This document shows positions 24,169-32,807 of a stretch of DNA of 46,378 nucleotides, one piece after another. The first letter of the stretch is position 1. The number at the start of each line of letters is the position of its first letter. Location of the stretch: positions 1 through 46,378 of the forward strand of contig JAHYYI010000014.1 of NCBI GenBank assembly GCA_019425045.1, in the 5' to 3' direction. This DNA is from Collinsella sp. Lineage in GTDB: Bacteria > Actinomycetota > Coriobacteriia > Coriobacteriales > Coriobacteriaceae. The notes under the pieces were generated by a model. It searched no databases. It was given only the letters and a program-made list of their open reading frames with translations, and had not been told where the DNA came from. The position numbers and the translations under genes were made by a program.

Positions 24169-25059
24169 ATGAGTGATTTTGTCCTGACCTGTGAATCCGC
24201 CGCCGACCGAACCCGTGAGTTCTTTGCGTCGCGCAATATCCCTGTCGTGTGTTTTCATTACGAGATCGACGATGTTGTCTATACGGACGATCTGTATCAG
24301 TCGATTACGCCGGACGAGTTTTTTGCCCAGATTGCCGCAGGCGCCATGCCCAAGACGTCTCAGGTGAGCGTGGGCGAGTACGAGGAGTTTTGGGAGCCGT
24401 TTGTTGCCGAGGGTAAAGACGTGCTGCACCTGACGTTGTCGTCGGGTATTTCGGGTACGTATGGCTCGGCTTGCGTTGCGGCGCAGATGCTCGTGGATCG
24501 CTATCCCCAGGGCGGCAAGGTGCGCGTCATCGATTCGCTAGCGGCGTCTTCGGGCTTTGGCCTGCTGGCGGAATGTGCCGCCGACGTGCGCGATAGCGGG
24601 GCTTCACTCGACGAGACGGCCGCTTGGATTGAGGAGCACAAGCTCAACCTGCACCATTGGTTCTTCTCGACCGATCTATCGAGCTACCTGCGCGGCGGTC
24701 GCATTTCGGCTGCGAGCGCGATCATCGGCACGGCGCTTAAGATTTGCCCACTTATGACGGTCGATTGCGAAGGTAAGCTGTCGCCACGTGAGAAGATTCG
24801 CACTAAGAAGCGCGCGATTTCCGAGATGGCTAAGACCATGATGGCACACGTGCAAGACGGTGCGGATTATTCGGGTAAGTGCATCATGTCGCACTCGGCG
24901 TGCCGCGAGGATGCCGAGGCAGTTGCGGCGCTGATTGAGGAACGGGTTCCTCAGCTTAAAGGCAAGATTGAGATCAATAACATCGGTACTCTGATTGGCT
25001 CGCATACCGGACCTGGCACGGTGGCGCTCTTCTTTATGGGCGACAAACGCGTGGATTAA
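24169..25059 (+). CDS. DegV family fatty-acid-binding protein, copy 1
   Basis: 296 residues; AAGGAGCCTCAT places the start at 24169 rather than at the ATG 18 bases earlier. DegV/FakB proteins bind a fatty acid and present it to the kinase FakA for phosphorylation. Marks are the N-terminal FVLTCESAADRT strand, PKTSQVSVGEYEEFWEP (T63/S64 contact the carboxylate in the family), the LSSGISGTYGSA loop and a C-terminal IGSHTGPGTVALFFMGDKR in which H and G are conserved. FakA is not in this window. A second DegV gene is at 39031-39891. Confidence 0.93.
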   Translation: MSDFVLTCESAADRTREFFASRNIPVVCFHYEIDDVVYTDDLYQSITPDEFFAQIAAGAMPKTSQVSVGEYEEFWEPFVAEGKDVLHLTLSSGISGTYGSACVAAQMLVDRYPQGGKVRVIDSLAASSGFGLLAECAADVRDSGASLDETAAWIEEHKLNLHHWFFSTDLSSYLRGGRISAASAIIGTALKICPLMTVDCEGKLSPREKIRTKKRAISEMAKTMMAHVQDGADYSGKCIMSHSACREDAEAVAALIEERVPQLKGKIEINNIGTLIGSHTGPGTVALFFMGDKRVD

Positions 25060-25100
25060 TTTGCCCCATCACATCGCTGCATGATTGCTCAGACGAAAAC

Positions 25101-25128
25101 GGCCCGCCTCACGTTTGTGGGGCGGGCC
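25101..25128. terminator. Bidirectional intrinsic terminator
   Basis: A 12-bp stem GGCCCGCCTCAC with GTGGGGCGGGCC (one G-U) and loop GTTT lies between convergent genes. AAAA precedes it and a T-rich run follows. Confidence 0.8.
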
Positions 25129-25139
25129 AAGATGTTTTG

Positions 25140-26231
25140 TTAGCGTTTCTTTCCGCGGAAGAAGAAACCGTGCAGTGACGGCTTGAGGCCGCGGTTGGCG
25201 CGACGCTCCTCGACGCGCTCGTGGATCGAAGCGACGCGCTCGATGACCTCGTCGGGAATCGGCACGTCGGGATTCATGTTCTCGACCTGGCTGACCTCGG
25301 CGGCGGCGACCTGGTCGATAATGGGCACGTCGTCGCGCGAGATAACGGGCGTGGCGTCTTCCTTCATCTTGCGATAACGCTGCATCATGTCGGTCTGTAG
25401 CTGCTGGGCCGAAGGCGGCGTCCAGATGATGGCGTTGGCGCCTGCGGCGATGGTTTCACGGATGCTCTCGGGCGTCTTGCCGCCCGGCGCGATGAGCGGC
25501 AGGTTGGGATAGTGCTCGCGCAGCTCGCGTAGGACCTGGGGCGTGTTCTTGCCGGCGGCGATGTTGAGAATCTTGGCTCCAGCGCGCACCTTGGCGTGGG
25601 CATCGTCGTCGCAGCGAACGACCGTAGCGATGACGGGGATGTCGGCGATGTTGGTGATGTGCTCGACCATCTCGGCGGTGGCGGGGGAGTTGACCACACA
25701 GCCCGCCGCGCCCTGCATCTCGGAGACGGCTGCCATCTGAACGGAGCGCTTGCCGGTGGTGGTGCCACCGCCCACGCCTACGAAGACCGGGCACTCGGCG
25801 ACGGTCAGCAGCGCCTGCGTAATGGCGGGCTGCGGCGTGAAGGGGTAAACGGCAAAGACGGCATCGGCGTTGGAGTTGCGGATGACCGCGACGTCGGTGG
25901 TGTAGATGAGCGATTTGATACGACGGCCGAAGAGCGTGAAGCCGCTGGCCTCCTCAATCTCGTCAGGCATGCGAAGGGCCGCCTTGCGCAGGCGCCCGTC
26001 GATGGGCAGCGGCTCCATGGGAAGCAGTCCGTTGGGGGTCACGGCTACCTGGGGTTCGGTGAACTCGTCTGCGAGCTCGACCTCGGAGAAATCGACCGAG
26101 GCGACGATGTCCTCGTGAACCTCGGCGGGCACATCGATGGGGGCTTGGTCGTTTGCCGCGGCAGGCGTGTCGAAGGAGCTGGTGCCGACGAAGGCGTCGA
26201 CGCGCTCATTTAGATCGTTGAGGGTATCCAT
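25140..26231 (-). CDS. TIM-barrel protein resembling ribulose-phosphate-binding aldolases
   Basis: 363 residues. An acidic, disordered N-terminal segment (1-75) precedes a barrel core at about 95-290: VAVIRNSNADAVFAVYPFTP, TVAECPVFVGVGGGTTTGKRSV, AAGCVVNSPATAEMVEHI, IADIPVIATVVRCDDDAHAKVRAGAKILNIAAG and LPLIAPGGKTPESIRETIAAGANAIIW. The last three resemble strands 6-8 of KDPG-aldolase-like and ribulose-phosphate-binding barrels, including a PGG phosphate loop. The Schiff-base lysine of KDPG aldolase is not obvious, so the reaction is unknown. A charged helical tail ends in FFFRGKKR. No operon partner; the Shine-Dalgarno is weak. Confidence 0.75.
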   Translation of the reverse strand: MDTLNDLNERVDAFVGTSSFDTPAAANDQAPIDVPAEVHEDIVASVDFSEVELADEFTEPQVAVTPNGLLPMEPLPIDGRLRKAALRMPDEIEEASGFTLFGRRIKSLIYTTDVAVIRNSNADAVFAVYPFTPQPAITQALLTVAECPVFVGVGGGTTTGKRSVQMAAVSEMQGAAGCVVNSPATAEMVEHITNIADIPVIATVVRCDDDAHAKVRAGAKILNIAAGKNTPQVLRELREHYPNLPLIAPGGKTPESIRETIAAGANAIIWTPPSAQQLQTDMMQRYRKMKEDATPVISRDDVPIIDQVAAAEVSQVENMNPDVPIPDEVIERVASIHERVEERRANRGLKPSLHGFFFRGKKR

Positions 26232-26422
26232 GGAAGCTCGATTCTATGTGATGACGGCCGGCGCGATGCAGCCGGAATTGCGAATGCTAAATCGTTTGAC
26301 GAGTTGATTTTTCCCCGCCGCGCCATCCGTTAGACCGAAGGGCCGGCGAACGTGAAGGAGCTGTGGTGGCGGGTATTGAGGTGCTATCTTGAATGTCCCG
26401 TTTAAAAGAGAGGTGACGCGGT

Positions 26423-26593
26423 ATGGAATTGACAGCAATGTTTAGCTCGATTGGCCTGTGCGTGGGCGCAATCGTTGCCGCCGCGGTCATCTACTTTGTG
26501 GTCACGGCCATTAAGGGCAAAAGGGCCGAACGCAAGGAGCGCGCGACGCTTAAACAGCATCGCGACCAGCAGGGCAAACGCGCACGGAGATAG
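26423..26593 (+). CDS. 56-residue single-pass membrane peptide
   Basis: AGAGAGGTGACGCGGT precedes ATG 26423, and the frame runs to TAG at 26591-26593. The peptide begins MELTAMFSSIGLCVGAIVAA, continues as a hydrophobic helix to about residue 30 (AVIYFVVTAIK), and ends in a strongly basic tail (KGKRAERKERATLKQHRDQQGKRARR). This is the layout of small membrane proteins with a cytoplasmic basic tail. It converges with the RNA methyltransferase gene, 24 bp away. Function unknown. The good ribosome binding site, the clean topology and GC-rich codons support a real gene. Confidence 0.65.
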   Translation: MELTAMFSSIGLCVGAIVAAAVIYFVVTAIKGKRAERKERATLKQHRDQQGKRARR

Positions 26594-26617
26594 CTTGTTG
26601 AGTTTTGGATCCGTGCG

Positions 26618-27721
26618 CTAGCTGCGTTTTCGGATCAGGGCGATGTAGAAGCCCTCAAAGTCGCGGCTAGGCGGAATGGTGAGCGTGCCGGACAGGCCGT
26701 TGGCGATGGCCGATACCTGACCCGCGGCAATGGCCTCGGTTAGGGCGTTGGACTCGATGCGCGGCTCCTCGCCAGCTTCCTGGGCGCGGCGTGCCTCACT
26801 TTCGCTTGGCGTGCCGTCGAGGGGGATGAGCTCGCAGTCCATATGCTTGTCGAGGGCCTCTTGCAGGGCGTCCTCGTTTTCCTGCGGCAAGATCGAACAA
26901 GTCGAATAGACGAGCGTGCCGCCCGGTTTGAGGGCTCCCATGGCGCGGTCCAGAAGCGCACGCTGCGAGCGGGCGCATTTGACGAGCAGCTGCTCGGTCA
27001 GGCCGCGCAGGCTTTTCTCGTTGCCGCTGATGACGGTGCCCGTGCCGGTGCAGGGAGCGTCGAGCAGGATGCGGTCAAAGCGGAAGAACTCGTCGAGCTC
27101 GCGTGCGTCGGTGCGCATGACGGGCACGTTTTTTGCGCCTTGGCGGTGGAGGTTGGCTTCGAGCTTCTCGGCGCGGGGAATGCTCATCTCGCAGGCGGTA
27201 AGGTGCGCCTGCCCCTGCGTGAGGGCGGCGATCTGCGTCGTCTTGCCGCCAGGGGCTGCGCACATGTCCAGGATGTCCTCGCCTGCCTGAGCGCCCAGGA
27301 CCAGCGGCGGCATCATGGACGACAGGCTCTGCAGGTAGATTTTGCCGTCGCGGTAGATGTCGAGATCCCACAGATCGGAAACCTGGGCCTCGGGCAGGAT
27401 GAAGGCGTCTGGGTACCAGGTGACGGGGTTGTGGGCGATGTCGGCGGCATCGAGCGCCGCAGCGATGTCCTCGGCGGTTGCCTTGAGCGTGTTGACGCGC
27501 AGCGTGACCGGGCGCGTGGCCGCGGCGCCGAAGCCCTCGATCATGAGCTCGGCATCGGCGGGCGCATAGGCGCCGGCGACCGTGTCGACCATAAAGCGCG
27601 GCAGGTCGGCGGCGGAGTGTTGGGCGGCAAGCTGGTCGGAAAGCTCGGTGGCGGCAAACTGCCTGAGCTTGAGCTCGGGCTTAACCTGCTTTTTCTGCTT
27701 ACGACGACGCGGCTTGGACAT
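26618..27721 (-). CDS. RsmB/NOP2-family RNA m5C methyltransferase
   Basis: 367 residues; GGAAGGAAAGACGG precedes the ATG. These enzymes methylate cytosine C5 in rRNA or tRNA with SAM. Visible motifs are RPVTLRVNTLK (70-80), IYLQSLSSMMPPLVLG, the SAM-binding LDMCAAPGGKTTQIAAL (154-161 core), RILLDAPCTGTG with C224 (motif IV) and VYSTCSILPQENE with the nucleophile C275 (motif VI). The N-terminal NusB-like domain of RsmB is absent, and a basic leader (MSKPRRRKQKKQ) is present instead, so RsmF/NSUN-like members are closer. A short C-terminal domain ends in DFEGFYIALIRKRS. It lies downstream of the MetRS-like gene, 36 bp apart, and is probably co-transcribed with it. The target base cannot be told. 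Confidence 0.9.
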   Translation of the reverse strand: MSKPRRRKQKKQVKPELKLRQFAATELSDQLAAQHSAADLPRFMVDTVAGAYAPADAELMIEGFGAAATRPVTLRVNTLKATAEDIAAALDAADIAHNPVTWYPDAFILPEAQVSDLWDLDIYRDGKIYLQSLSSMMPPLVLGAQAGEDILDMCAAPGGKTTQIAALTQGQAHLTACEMSIPRAEKLEANLHRQGAKNVPVMRTDARELDEFFRFDRILLDAPCTGTGTVISGNEKSLRGLTEQLLVKCARSQRALLDRAMGALKPGGTLVYSTCSILPQENEDALQEALDKHMDCELIPLDGTPSESEARRAQEAGEEPRIESNALTEAIAAGQVSAIANGLSGTLTIPPSRDFEGFYIALIRKRS

Positions 27722-27757
27722 CCGTCTTTCCTTCCCATTCCATTACATGTCGAGTGT

Positions 27758-29908
27758 TTAGTACTGGCTCTCGTGCTTGCTAAAGAAGTCGAAGCGCGGG
27801 GGCAGCGGCTTCACGCGGTGCTCGCCGGGCTTCTCGCCCAAGCTCTCCACAAACTCGTCCGTGGAGGCGAAGATGTTGTCCCAGCTAAAGAAGGCGACCG
27901 GGTCGACATCGAAGTACTCGCAGATGAGCTCGCAGCCGGCCGGCACAATACCGTGCATCAGGACGGTCGCCACGCGAAGCTCGGTAAAGGCGTCGACGAG
28001 CGCCTGCGTCATCGCAGCGTTTGCCTCCTCGCCCTCGAGCTTGTTAGCGGCCTTGGAGGCGTCGCTCCAGCGCTTGTTGGCGGCGCGCAGGTAGTCGTCG
28101 CACACGGCAAGCGCGCGGTGCGTCTCGAACTTGTACATAGCCTGCTCAAAGGCGAGAGCTGCCTGCTCGGCGGCTTCGACCACGGTGTCAGAAGCGGCAC
28201 CGGCGGGGATGCAGCCGTTGCGGTAGGGGCTCTCGTCGCCCTCCTTGATGGCGACGCCGTAGAAGCAGCTGCGGGCCAGGCGGTTGAAGACGCCGGTCAA
28301 AAGGGCGCTCTCCTTAAGGGCCGGATCGATAACGCGCTTGTCGTCGCAGGCACGCACCTCGTTGCCGTCCTTGTCCTTGCCGGTCACACGCGTGTCGTAT
28401 GCCTTGGGGCTAAAGCTCACCGGCTTCTCGGATAGGCCGAGCGACAGCCAGTGCGCGCGCATCTGCTCGCAGGTGTAGTGGTTGAGCAGGTCGTCTGCCG
28501 GCGGGGGAGGGGTCTGCGAGGACGAGCTCGCCTTTTTGCCCATGTAGAGCAGGTGATAGCAGGCGCTGACGGTGCTCTGCGTAAGGTCCCAACCCAGGGC
28601 CTCCCACATGGCGGTTTGCGCGATGCAGTAGAAATAGATGTTGTCCTGACCGATGAACTGGTAGATCTGCGCGTCGTCCGAGCACCACCAGTCGCGCCAG
28701 TCGAGCGAGCTGTGCTGGTAGGTGGGCGCGGGGACCTGCGTGGAATCGGCGGCGGGCTCGCCCATGAGGGCGGCATCCTGGGCGGCGACGCCCTCGGTCA
28801 CGCCGGCGGCCTTGGCATCGCGTGCGAGCACGGTGCGAGTGTAGCTGATGGGCGCCCACAGGCTCTCGGGCCAGCACCAGCAGGTGACGTCGGTTACGCC
28901 GTCAACCTCGGGCACCGGAACGCCCCAGTCGATGTTGCCGGTGATGCGGAAGGGCACGAGCGCCTTGCCGCTGCGGAAGCGCACGCCGCCGTTGGCGAGC
29001 ACCGCGTGGGCGTCGTCGCGCTCCTTCCAGCTGGGGAAGGTGACGGTAAAGCTGCTCTTGTTGCCCTCGGGCTCCAGCACGGTGTGCTCGGGGAGCTGGT
29101 CCTCGACGGCATCGAAGGCCTCGCGGAACTTGTTCTGGATGTAGAGCTGAGCCGGCAGCAGCCACTCCTCCATGGTCTTGGAGACCACGGAGCGAACCTG
29201 CGGGTTCTGGGCGAGCTTGGCGGTATAGGTCTTCATAAAGTCGAGGTAGGCGGGTAGGTCGAAGTAGAGGTTGTCGACCGGGCGCAGCTCGGGCACCTCG
29301 CCGGTGAGCTGGCTCTTGGGTGCGATGAGCTCTTCGGGCTCAAACTGGTGGCCCAGATCGCACTCGTCGGCATAAGCCTTCTCGGACTTGCAGCCCTGGA
29401 TGGGGCAGCGGCCGATCACCTGACGGCCGTTGAGGAACGTGCCGGCCTTGGCATCGTAGAACTGCAGCGTGGAGCGCTTGGAGATGGTGCCCTGCTCGTG
29501 CAGGCGCTCGATAATCTCGGCGGTAACCTCGTTGTGAATCTGCGCAGCTGGCTCAAGGCCTGAGCCGCCGTAGATGTCGCAGCTGATGTTGTAGTTGTTG
29601 AGGGTCGCGGCCTGTCGGGAGTGGTTGGACTCGACATACTCGCCGATGGACTTATCGTAGCCTTCGTTCTCCTTGAGCTTGCGGTAGCTCTCCATGATGG
29701 GCGAGCCGTAGCAGTCGGTGCCCGAGGTGAAGATGACGTTCTCGCGGCCCAGGCGGTCGCGCAGGAAACGGGCGAAGAAGTCGGCCGGGACAAAGACGCC
29801 GCCAACGTGGCCAAAGTGAAGGCCCTTGTTGCCGTAGGGCTCGCCGGCGGTAACGATGGCGCGGCGCGGCCAGCTGGGACGGTCGTTCATGGAGTATTTG
29901 GATGCCAT
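27758..29908 (-). CDS. MetRS-like class I tRNA ligase with degenerate KMSKS loop
   Basis: 716 residues from ATG 29908 (GAAGGAGTCCC upstream); a longer frame to 30001 has no ribosome binding site. The class I fold is clear: AGEPYGNKGLHFGHVGG with HFGH at 31-34 as the HIGH motif, then FTSGTDCYGSPI, a Cys-rich zinc region CPIQGC...DECDLGH at about 168-187, WGVPVPE and YQFIGQDNIYFY. Where MetRS has KMSKS this protein has MGKKASSSSQTPPP (about 466-479), so the second signature lysine position is lost. I recall a family of class I ligase-like proteins in Gram-positives with KKASSS at this place; whether it is the main MetRS or a paralogue cannot be decided from one window. An anticodon-binding-type helical domain follows from about 535. 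The RNA methyltransferase gene is directly downstream. Confidence 0.85.
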   Translation of the reverse strand: MASKYSMNDRPSWPRRAIVTAGEPYGNKGLHFGHVGGVFVPADFFARFLRDRLGRENVIFTSGTDCYGSPIMESYRKLKENEGYDKSIGEYVESNHSRQAATLNNYNISCDIYGGSGLEPAAQIHNEVTAEIIERLHEQGTISKRSTLQFYDAKAGTFLNGRQVIGRCPIQGCKSEKAYADECDLGHQFEPEELIAPKSQLTGEVPELRPVDNLYFDLPAYLDFMKTYTAKLAQNPQVRSVVSKTMEEWLLPAQLYIQNKFREAFDAVEDQLPEHTVLEPEGNKSSFTVTFPSWKERDDAHAVLANGGVRFRSGKALVPFRITGNIDWGVPVPEVDGVTDVTCWCWPESLWAPISYTRTVLARDAKAAGVTEGVAAQDAALMGEPAADSTQVPAPTYQHSSLDWRDWWCSDDAQIYQFIGQDNIYFYCIAQTAMWEALGWDLTQSTVSACYHLLYMGKKASSSSQTPPPPADDLLNHYTCEQMRAHWLSLGLSEKPVSFSPKAYDTRVTGKDKDGNEVRACDDKRVIDPALKESALLTGVFNRLARSCFYGVAIKEGDESPYRNGCIPAGAASDTVVEAAEQAALAFEQAMYKFETHRALAVCDDYLRAANKRWSDASKAANKLEGEEANAAMTQALVDAFTELRVATVLMHGIVPAGCELICEYFDVDPVAFFSWDNIFASTDEFVESLGEKPGEHRVKPLPPRFDFFSKHESQY

Positions 29909-30040
29909 GGGACTCCTTCGCATATGGTGAGAGCGCGGCCGGGCGCGGGGCTCGGCGGCGCGGTGGTCAATTCGTGCATATCGTTCGACATTATCGCACA
30001 TGCGGACGGGTACGTGGCAGGGGCGCTATCCTAAGATGCT

Positions 30041-30607
30041 ATGAATGAGATTTCCAACATACATGCGTTTGAAGACGAGGATTTTCTGCACGCTTGCTTC
30101 GTGTGGGGGATGGTCGTAGTCGGCGTGTTTGCCGTGTGCCTGGTGCCGGTGTTTATGCTGCTGGGCGGGCCTGCAGACTTGGATGCTGCTGATGCGGGCG
30201 GTTGGACGGCGGTCTTGGGCTGGCTAGTCGGCTTGAGTGCGGTTTCGGCGGCGTCATTTGCCGTGCACGAGCTGGTGCACGCGGCGTTCTTTAAGCTGTT
30301 TGCGCCCGTCGGTGCTCGGGTGACCTTTGGGGCAAATCTCGAAACCTGCATGATTTACGCTTGCGCCGAGGGCGTTGTGTATTCGCGTGCGCGGTACATG
30401 GTCATTTGCCTGGCGCCGACGGTTGCCTTGACGGTGGCGTTTGCCCTGGGGTTTGCGTTCTCGGACTATCCGCTGCTGTGCTACCTGGCGGCTGGTCTGC
30501 ACTTGTCGGGCTGCGTGGGCGATTGGTATTACGTGCGGACCATCCTGCGCGACCGCCGCATTGTCGCCTGCGAGGATACGTCCTTTGGCGTGCTCTTTTT
30601 TGGGTGA
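30041..30607 (+). CDS. DUF3267-type membrane metalloprotease homologue
   Basis: 188 residues. Four hydrophobic segments are visible, and the HELVH zinc motif (H76, E77, H80) lies within AASFAVHELVHAAFFKLFAPVG. This fits the DUF3267 putative zincin family, distantly like site-2 proteases. The third zinc ligand would be in the C-terminal half (SGCVGDWYYVRTIL in family-typical position). It is divergent from the MetRS-like gene, and queH begins 10 bp after its stop, so they are probably co-transcribed. The Shine-Dalgarno is weak. The substrate is unknown. Confidence 0.8.
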   Translation: MNEISNIHAFEDEDFLHACFVWGMVVVGVFAVCLVPVFMLLGGPADLDAADAGGWTAVLGWLVGLSAVSAASFAVHELVHAAFFKLFAPVGARVTFGANLETCMIYACAEGVVYSRARYMVICLAPTVALTVAFALGFAFSDYPLLCYLAAGLHLSGCVGDWYYVRTILRDRRIVACEDTSFGVLFFG

Positions 30608-30617
30608 GGAGATGTCG

Positions 30618-31193
30618 ATGAAGTCGTTGTTGCTGCATGCGTGCTGCGCACCATGCTCGCTTGAGCCGGTTCGCCTGCTGCGCGAGGAGGGGTTTGAGCC
30701 CACGATTTGCTGGACCAACCCTAATATTCAACCTCACGATGAATGGCAGCGGCGTTTGGACGAGCTGCGCCGGTGGTGTGCCGATGGCGACATCGAGCTC
30801 ATCGAGGCCGGGGAGGACCGCGAACGCTGGGGGGCCGGCGTGGCCCCGCTGGGTGCCGATCGTCCCCGTCGCTGTCGCGCGTGCTATGCCTTGCGCTTGG
30901 CCGAGGCATGCCGCGTTGCCCAGGAGCGCGGATTTGAATACGTGGGCACGACGCTCGCCGTCTCTCCGTATCAGTTGTTCGACACCTGCAATGACGTGCT
31001 CGAGCGTTTGGCTGCCGCCCGCGGTCTCACTCCGGTGATTCGCGATTTTCGCCCGTATTATCCCGAGGCCACGCGCCGTTCGCGCGAACTGGGCATGTAT
31101 CGACAGAACTACTGCGGCTGCCGCTTTTCTGCCGTCGAGGCGGCCATGGATCGCGCCCGCATCCGCGACGAGCGCAAAGCCGCCAAAAAGTAG
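30618..31193 (+). CDS. queH: Epoxyqueuosine reductase QueH
   Basis: 191 residues; GAGGAG lies six bases before ATG 30618 and abuts the alternative ATG at 30612. QueH reduces epoxyqueuosine in tRNA to queuosine, the last step of the pathway, and is the non-homologous replacement for QueG. Family marks: LLLHACCAPCS with C9/C10 and C13, RRCRACYALRL with C86 and C89, and YRQNYCGC with C166 and C168, which together bind the Fe-S cluster and a further metal. The length is typical for short QueH. queA follows after 64 bp and tgt is about 5 kb downstream. Confidence 0.93.
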   Translation: MKSLLLHACCAPCSLEPVRLLREEGFEPTICWTNPNIQPHDEWQRRLDELRRWCADGDIELIEAGEDRERWGAGVAPLGADRPRRCRACYALRLAEACRVAQERGFEYVGTTLAVSPYQLFDTCNDVLERLAAARGLTPVIRDFRPYYPEATRRSRELGMYRQNYCGCRFSAVEAAMDRARIRDERKAAKK

Positions 31194-31257
31194 TTTATTT
31201 GGGACGTCAGCCTGCTAGGATGTAGAGCGGACTTTAGCTATATAAGGAGAATCCGAC

Positions 31258-32475
31258 GTGTCTATGCGTACCGATGATTTTGACTACAACCTGCCCGAAG
31301 AGCTCATTGCCCAGGCGCCTGCCGAGCCGCGCGACTCATGCCGCTTGCTGGTGGTAGATCGCAAGGGCTCCCAGGCGGGAACGCCGCTGGAGCACGGCGG
31401 TACCGTCGAGCACCGCATCTTCCGCGACATCATCGACTACATTGAGCCGGGCGACGTGCTCGTCATCAACCAGACGCGCGTGATGCCGGCCCGACTGATC
31501 GGTCGCAAGGCCGGTTCGGGCGGTGTGGTCGAGACACTGCTGCTCAAGCGCCGTGAGGACGTGGATCCGCTCGGCCATGTGTGGGAGTGCCTGGTCAAGC
31601 CCGGTAAGCGTCTGAAGCCCGGCGCTCAGATTGAGTATCGCGCCGGTGGCGCCCATGCGCCCGAGGGGGCTCCCGTGGTGCTGACGGCCGAGGTTGTCGA
31701 CTTTGTCACCGATAGCCGCGGCGGCCGTCTGGTGCGTTTTGAGCCGGCCGGCTGCAATGCCGCTGGAGAGCCGCGCACGCTCGACGAGGCCATTCATGCT
31801 GCCGGTCACGTGCCGCTGCCGCCCTACATTACCGATTACGAAGGCGATCCCGAGAAGTACCAGACCGTCTACGCCATGAAGGAGGAGCACTCGGCTGCCG
31901 CTCCCACGGCGGGTCTGCACTTTACTCCCGAGCTTATGGCTGCCATCGAGGCCAAGGGTGCCAAGTTTGCCGCCGTCGAACTCGAGGTGGGCATCGATAC
32001 CTTCCGTCTGGTGGAGGAGGACGATCCCACGCAGCATGTGATGCACACCGAGCGCTACCACGTGTCGCAGGAGGTTGTCGACGCCGTGCATAAGGCGAAG
32101 GCCGAGGGGCACCGCGTGATCGCCGTCGGCACCACCGCAGTACGCTCGCTCGAGAGCGCCTTTGACGCCGATGCTCCGGTGTCCGATCCGGCTGTGACGG
32201 CGCGCTATTTTGAGGGCCGCGAGGATGGGGCCGATACGCTCGGCCGCGGCGACATCGTGGTGCGCGAGAACGCGACGACGCAGCTCTACCTCATGCCCGG
32301 CTCGACCTATCACGTGGTCGACGCTCTGATCACGAACTTCCACGTGCCGCGCTCCACGCTCATGATGCTTGTGAGCGCACTTGCCACCCGCGACCAGATC
32401 ATGGATGCCTACGCCGCCGCCATCGAGGAGCGCTACTGCTTCTTCAGCTTTGGTGACGCGATGCTCATTTGTTAG
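31258..32475 (+). CDS. queA: S-adenosylmethionine:tRNA ribosyltransferase-isomerase QueA
   Basis: 405 residues from GTG 31258 (AAGGAG at eight-base spacing; the ATG at 31264 would be 14 away). QueA transfers the ribosyl part of SAM to preQ1 in tRNA, giving epoxyqueuosine. Family motifs: DFDYNLPEELIAQAPAEPRDSCRLLV at the N-terminus, GDVLVINQTRVMPARLIGRK, ETLLLKRREDVDPLGHVWECLVKPGKRLK, HVPLPPYI, AAPTAGLHFTPEL and GTTAVRSLES with TNFHVPRSTLMMLVSAL near the end. A family-typical substrate pocket is complete. A composite intergenic element begins 1 base after its stop codon. Confidence 0.96.
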   Translation: MSMRTDDFDYNLPEELIAQAPAEPRDSCRLLVVDRKGSQAGTPLEHGGTVEHRIFRDIIDYIEPGDVLVINQTRVMPARLIGRKAGSGGVVETLLLKRREDVDPLGHVWECLVKPGKRLKPGAQIEYRAGGAHAPEGAPVVLTAEVVDFVTDSRGGRLVRFEPAGCNAAGEPRTLDEAIHAAGHVPLPPYITDYEGDPEKYQTVYAMKEEHSAAAPTAGLHFTPELMAAIEAKGAKFAAVELEVGIDTFRLVEEDDPTQHVMHTERYHVSQEVVDAVHKAKAEGHRVIAVGTTAVRSLESAFDADAPVSDPAVTARYFEGREDGADTLGRGDIVVRENATTQLYLMPGSTYHVVDALITNFHVPRSTLMMLVSALATRDQIMDAYAAAIEERYCFFSFGDAMLIC

Positions 32476-32640
32476 TTACGCGGTTCTACGAACCGCGTAA
32501 CCAGTTGACGCTGCAAACGCCCCTAAGCGGCAATCTGATGTTCAATCGTCGGGCATGACCAGAAGGTCAATGCCCTCCTCTTTCACGTCACCTTGCTCGC
32601 TTAGGGGCGTTTTCGCTGACTTTGCCAAAGCATCGGCAGG
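32476..32640 (+). ncRNA. Structured RNA-like element, copy A
   Basis: It begins directly at the queA stop. Hairpin H1 (32476-32500) has an 11-bp perfect stem with loop TAC. GACGCTGC follows (32507-32514). Stem P1 pairs 32515-32528 (AAACGCCCCTAAGC) with 32599-32612, 14 bp, perfect. Inside P1 lies hairpin P2 (32551-32575): GGGCAT...ATGCCC with an inner GACC-AGAA-GGTC. Conserved single-stranded blocks are CAATCTG..GTTCAAT, TTTCACG.CACCTTG and TCGCTGAC.TTGCCAAA. Copy B at 35670-35832 has the same order with different but still paired stems. The transcribed strand is assumed from the adjacent genes. It may act as a terminator or processed 3'UTR RNA, or be a repeat family. Confidence 0.6.
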
Positions 32641-32674
32641 TACTCATTGGGGACGTACTTAAATGAGTGCCTGC
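32636..32674. repeat. Palindrome with GGGGACGTACTT core, copy A
   Basis: GCAGGTACTCATT pairs with AATGAGTGCCTGC (one G-U) around GGGGACGTACTTA. The same core is found at 35857-35883, and a related GGGGACGTTCTT core at 32756-32807. Confidence 0.65.
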
Positions 32675-32679
32675 AGAAT

Positions 32680-32743
32680 GAGAGTGGATAATCTCCCGTT
32701 TTTGGCCTGCTTGGGGGCTCAAAGTGGGAGATTATCCACTCTC
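32680..32743. repeat. Long palindrome GAGAGTGGATAATCTCCC, copy A
   Basis: A perfect 18-bp inverted repeat (32680-32697 with 32726-32743) encloses a 28-nt loop that begins GTTTTTGG. Copy B at 35899-35954 has the same stem core GTGGATAATCTCCC. Confidence 0.8.
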
Positions 32744-32755
32744 GTCATTGGGCTA

Positions 32756-32807
32756 GTCGTTGGGGACGTTCTTGTTTGACTAGTCGTTTAAGAACGTCCC
32801 CAATGAC
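32756..32807. repeat. Palindrome GTCGTTGGGGACGTTCTT
   Basis: An 18-bp inverted repeat (32756-32773 with 32790-32807, one G-U) abuts the stop codon of the coiled-coil gene on the minus strand. The loop contains GACTAGTC, itself a palindrome. It may end the coiled-coil transcript, but no T-run follows. Confidence 0.7.
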
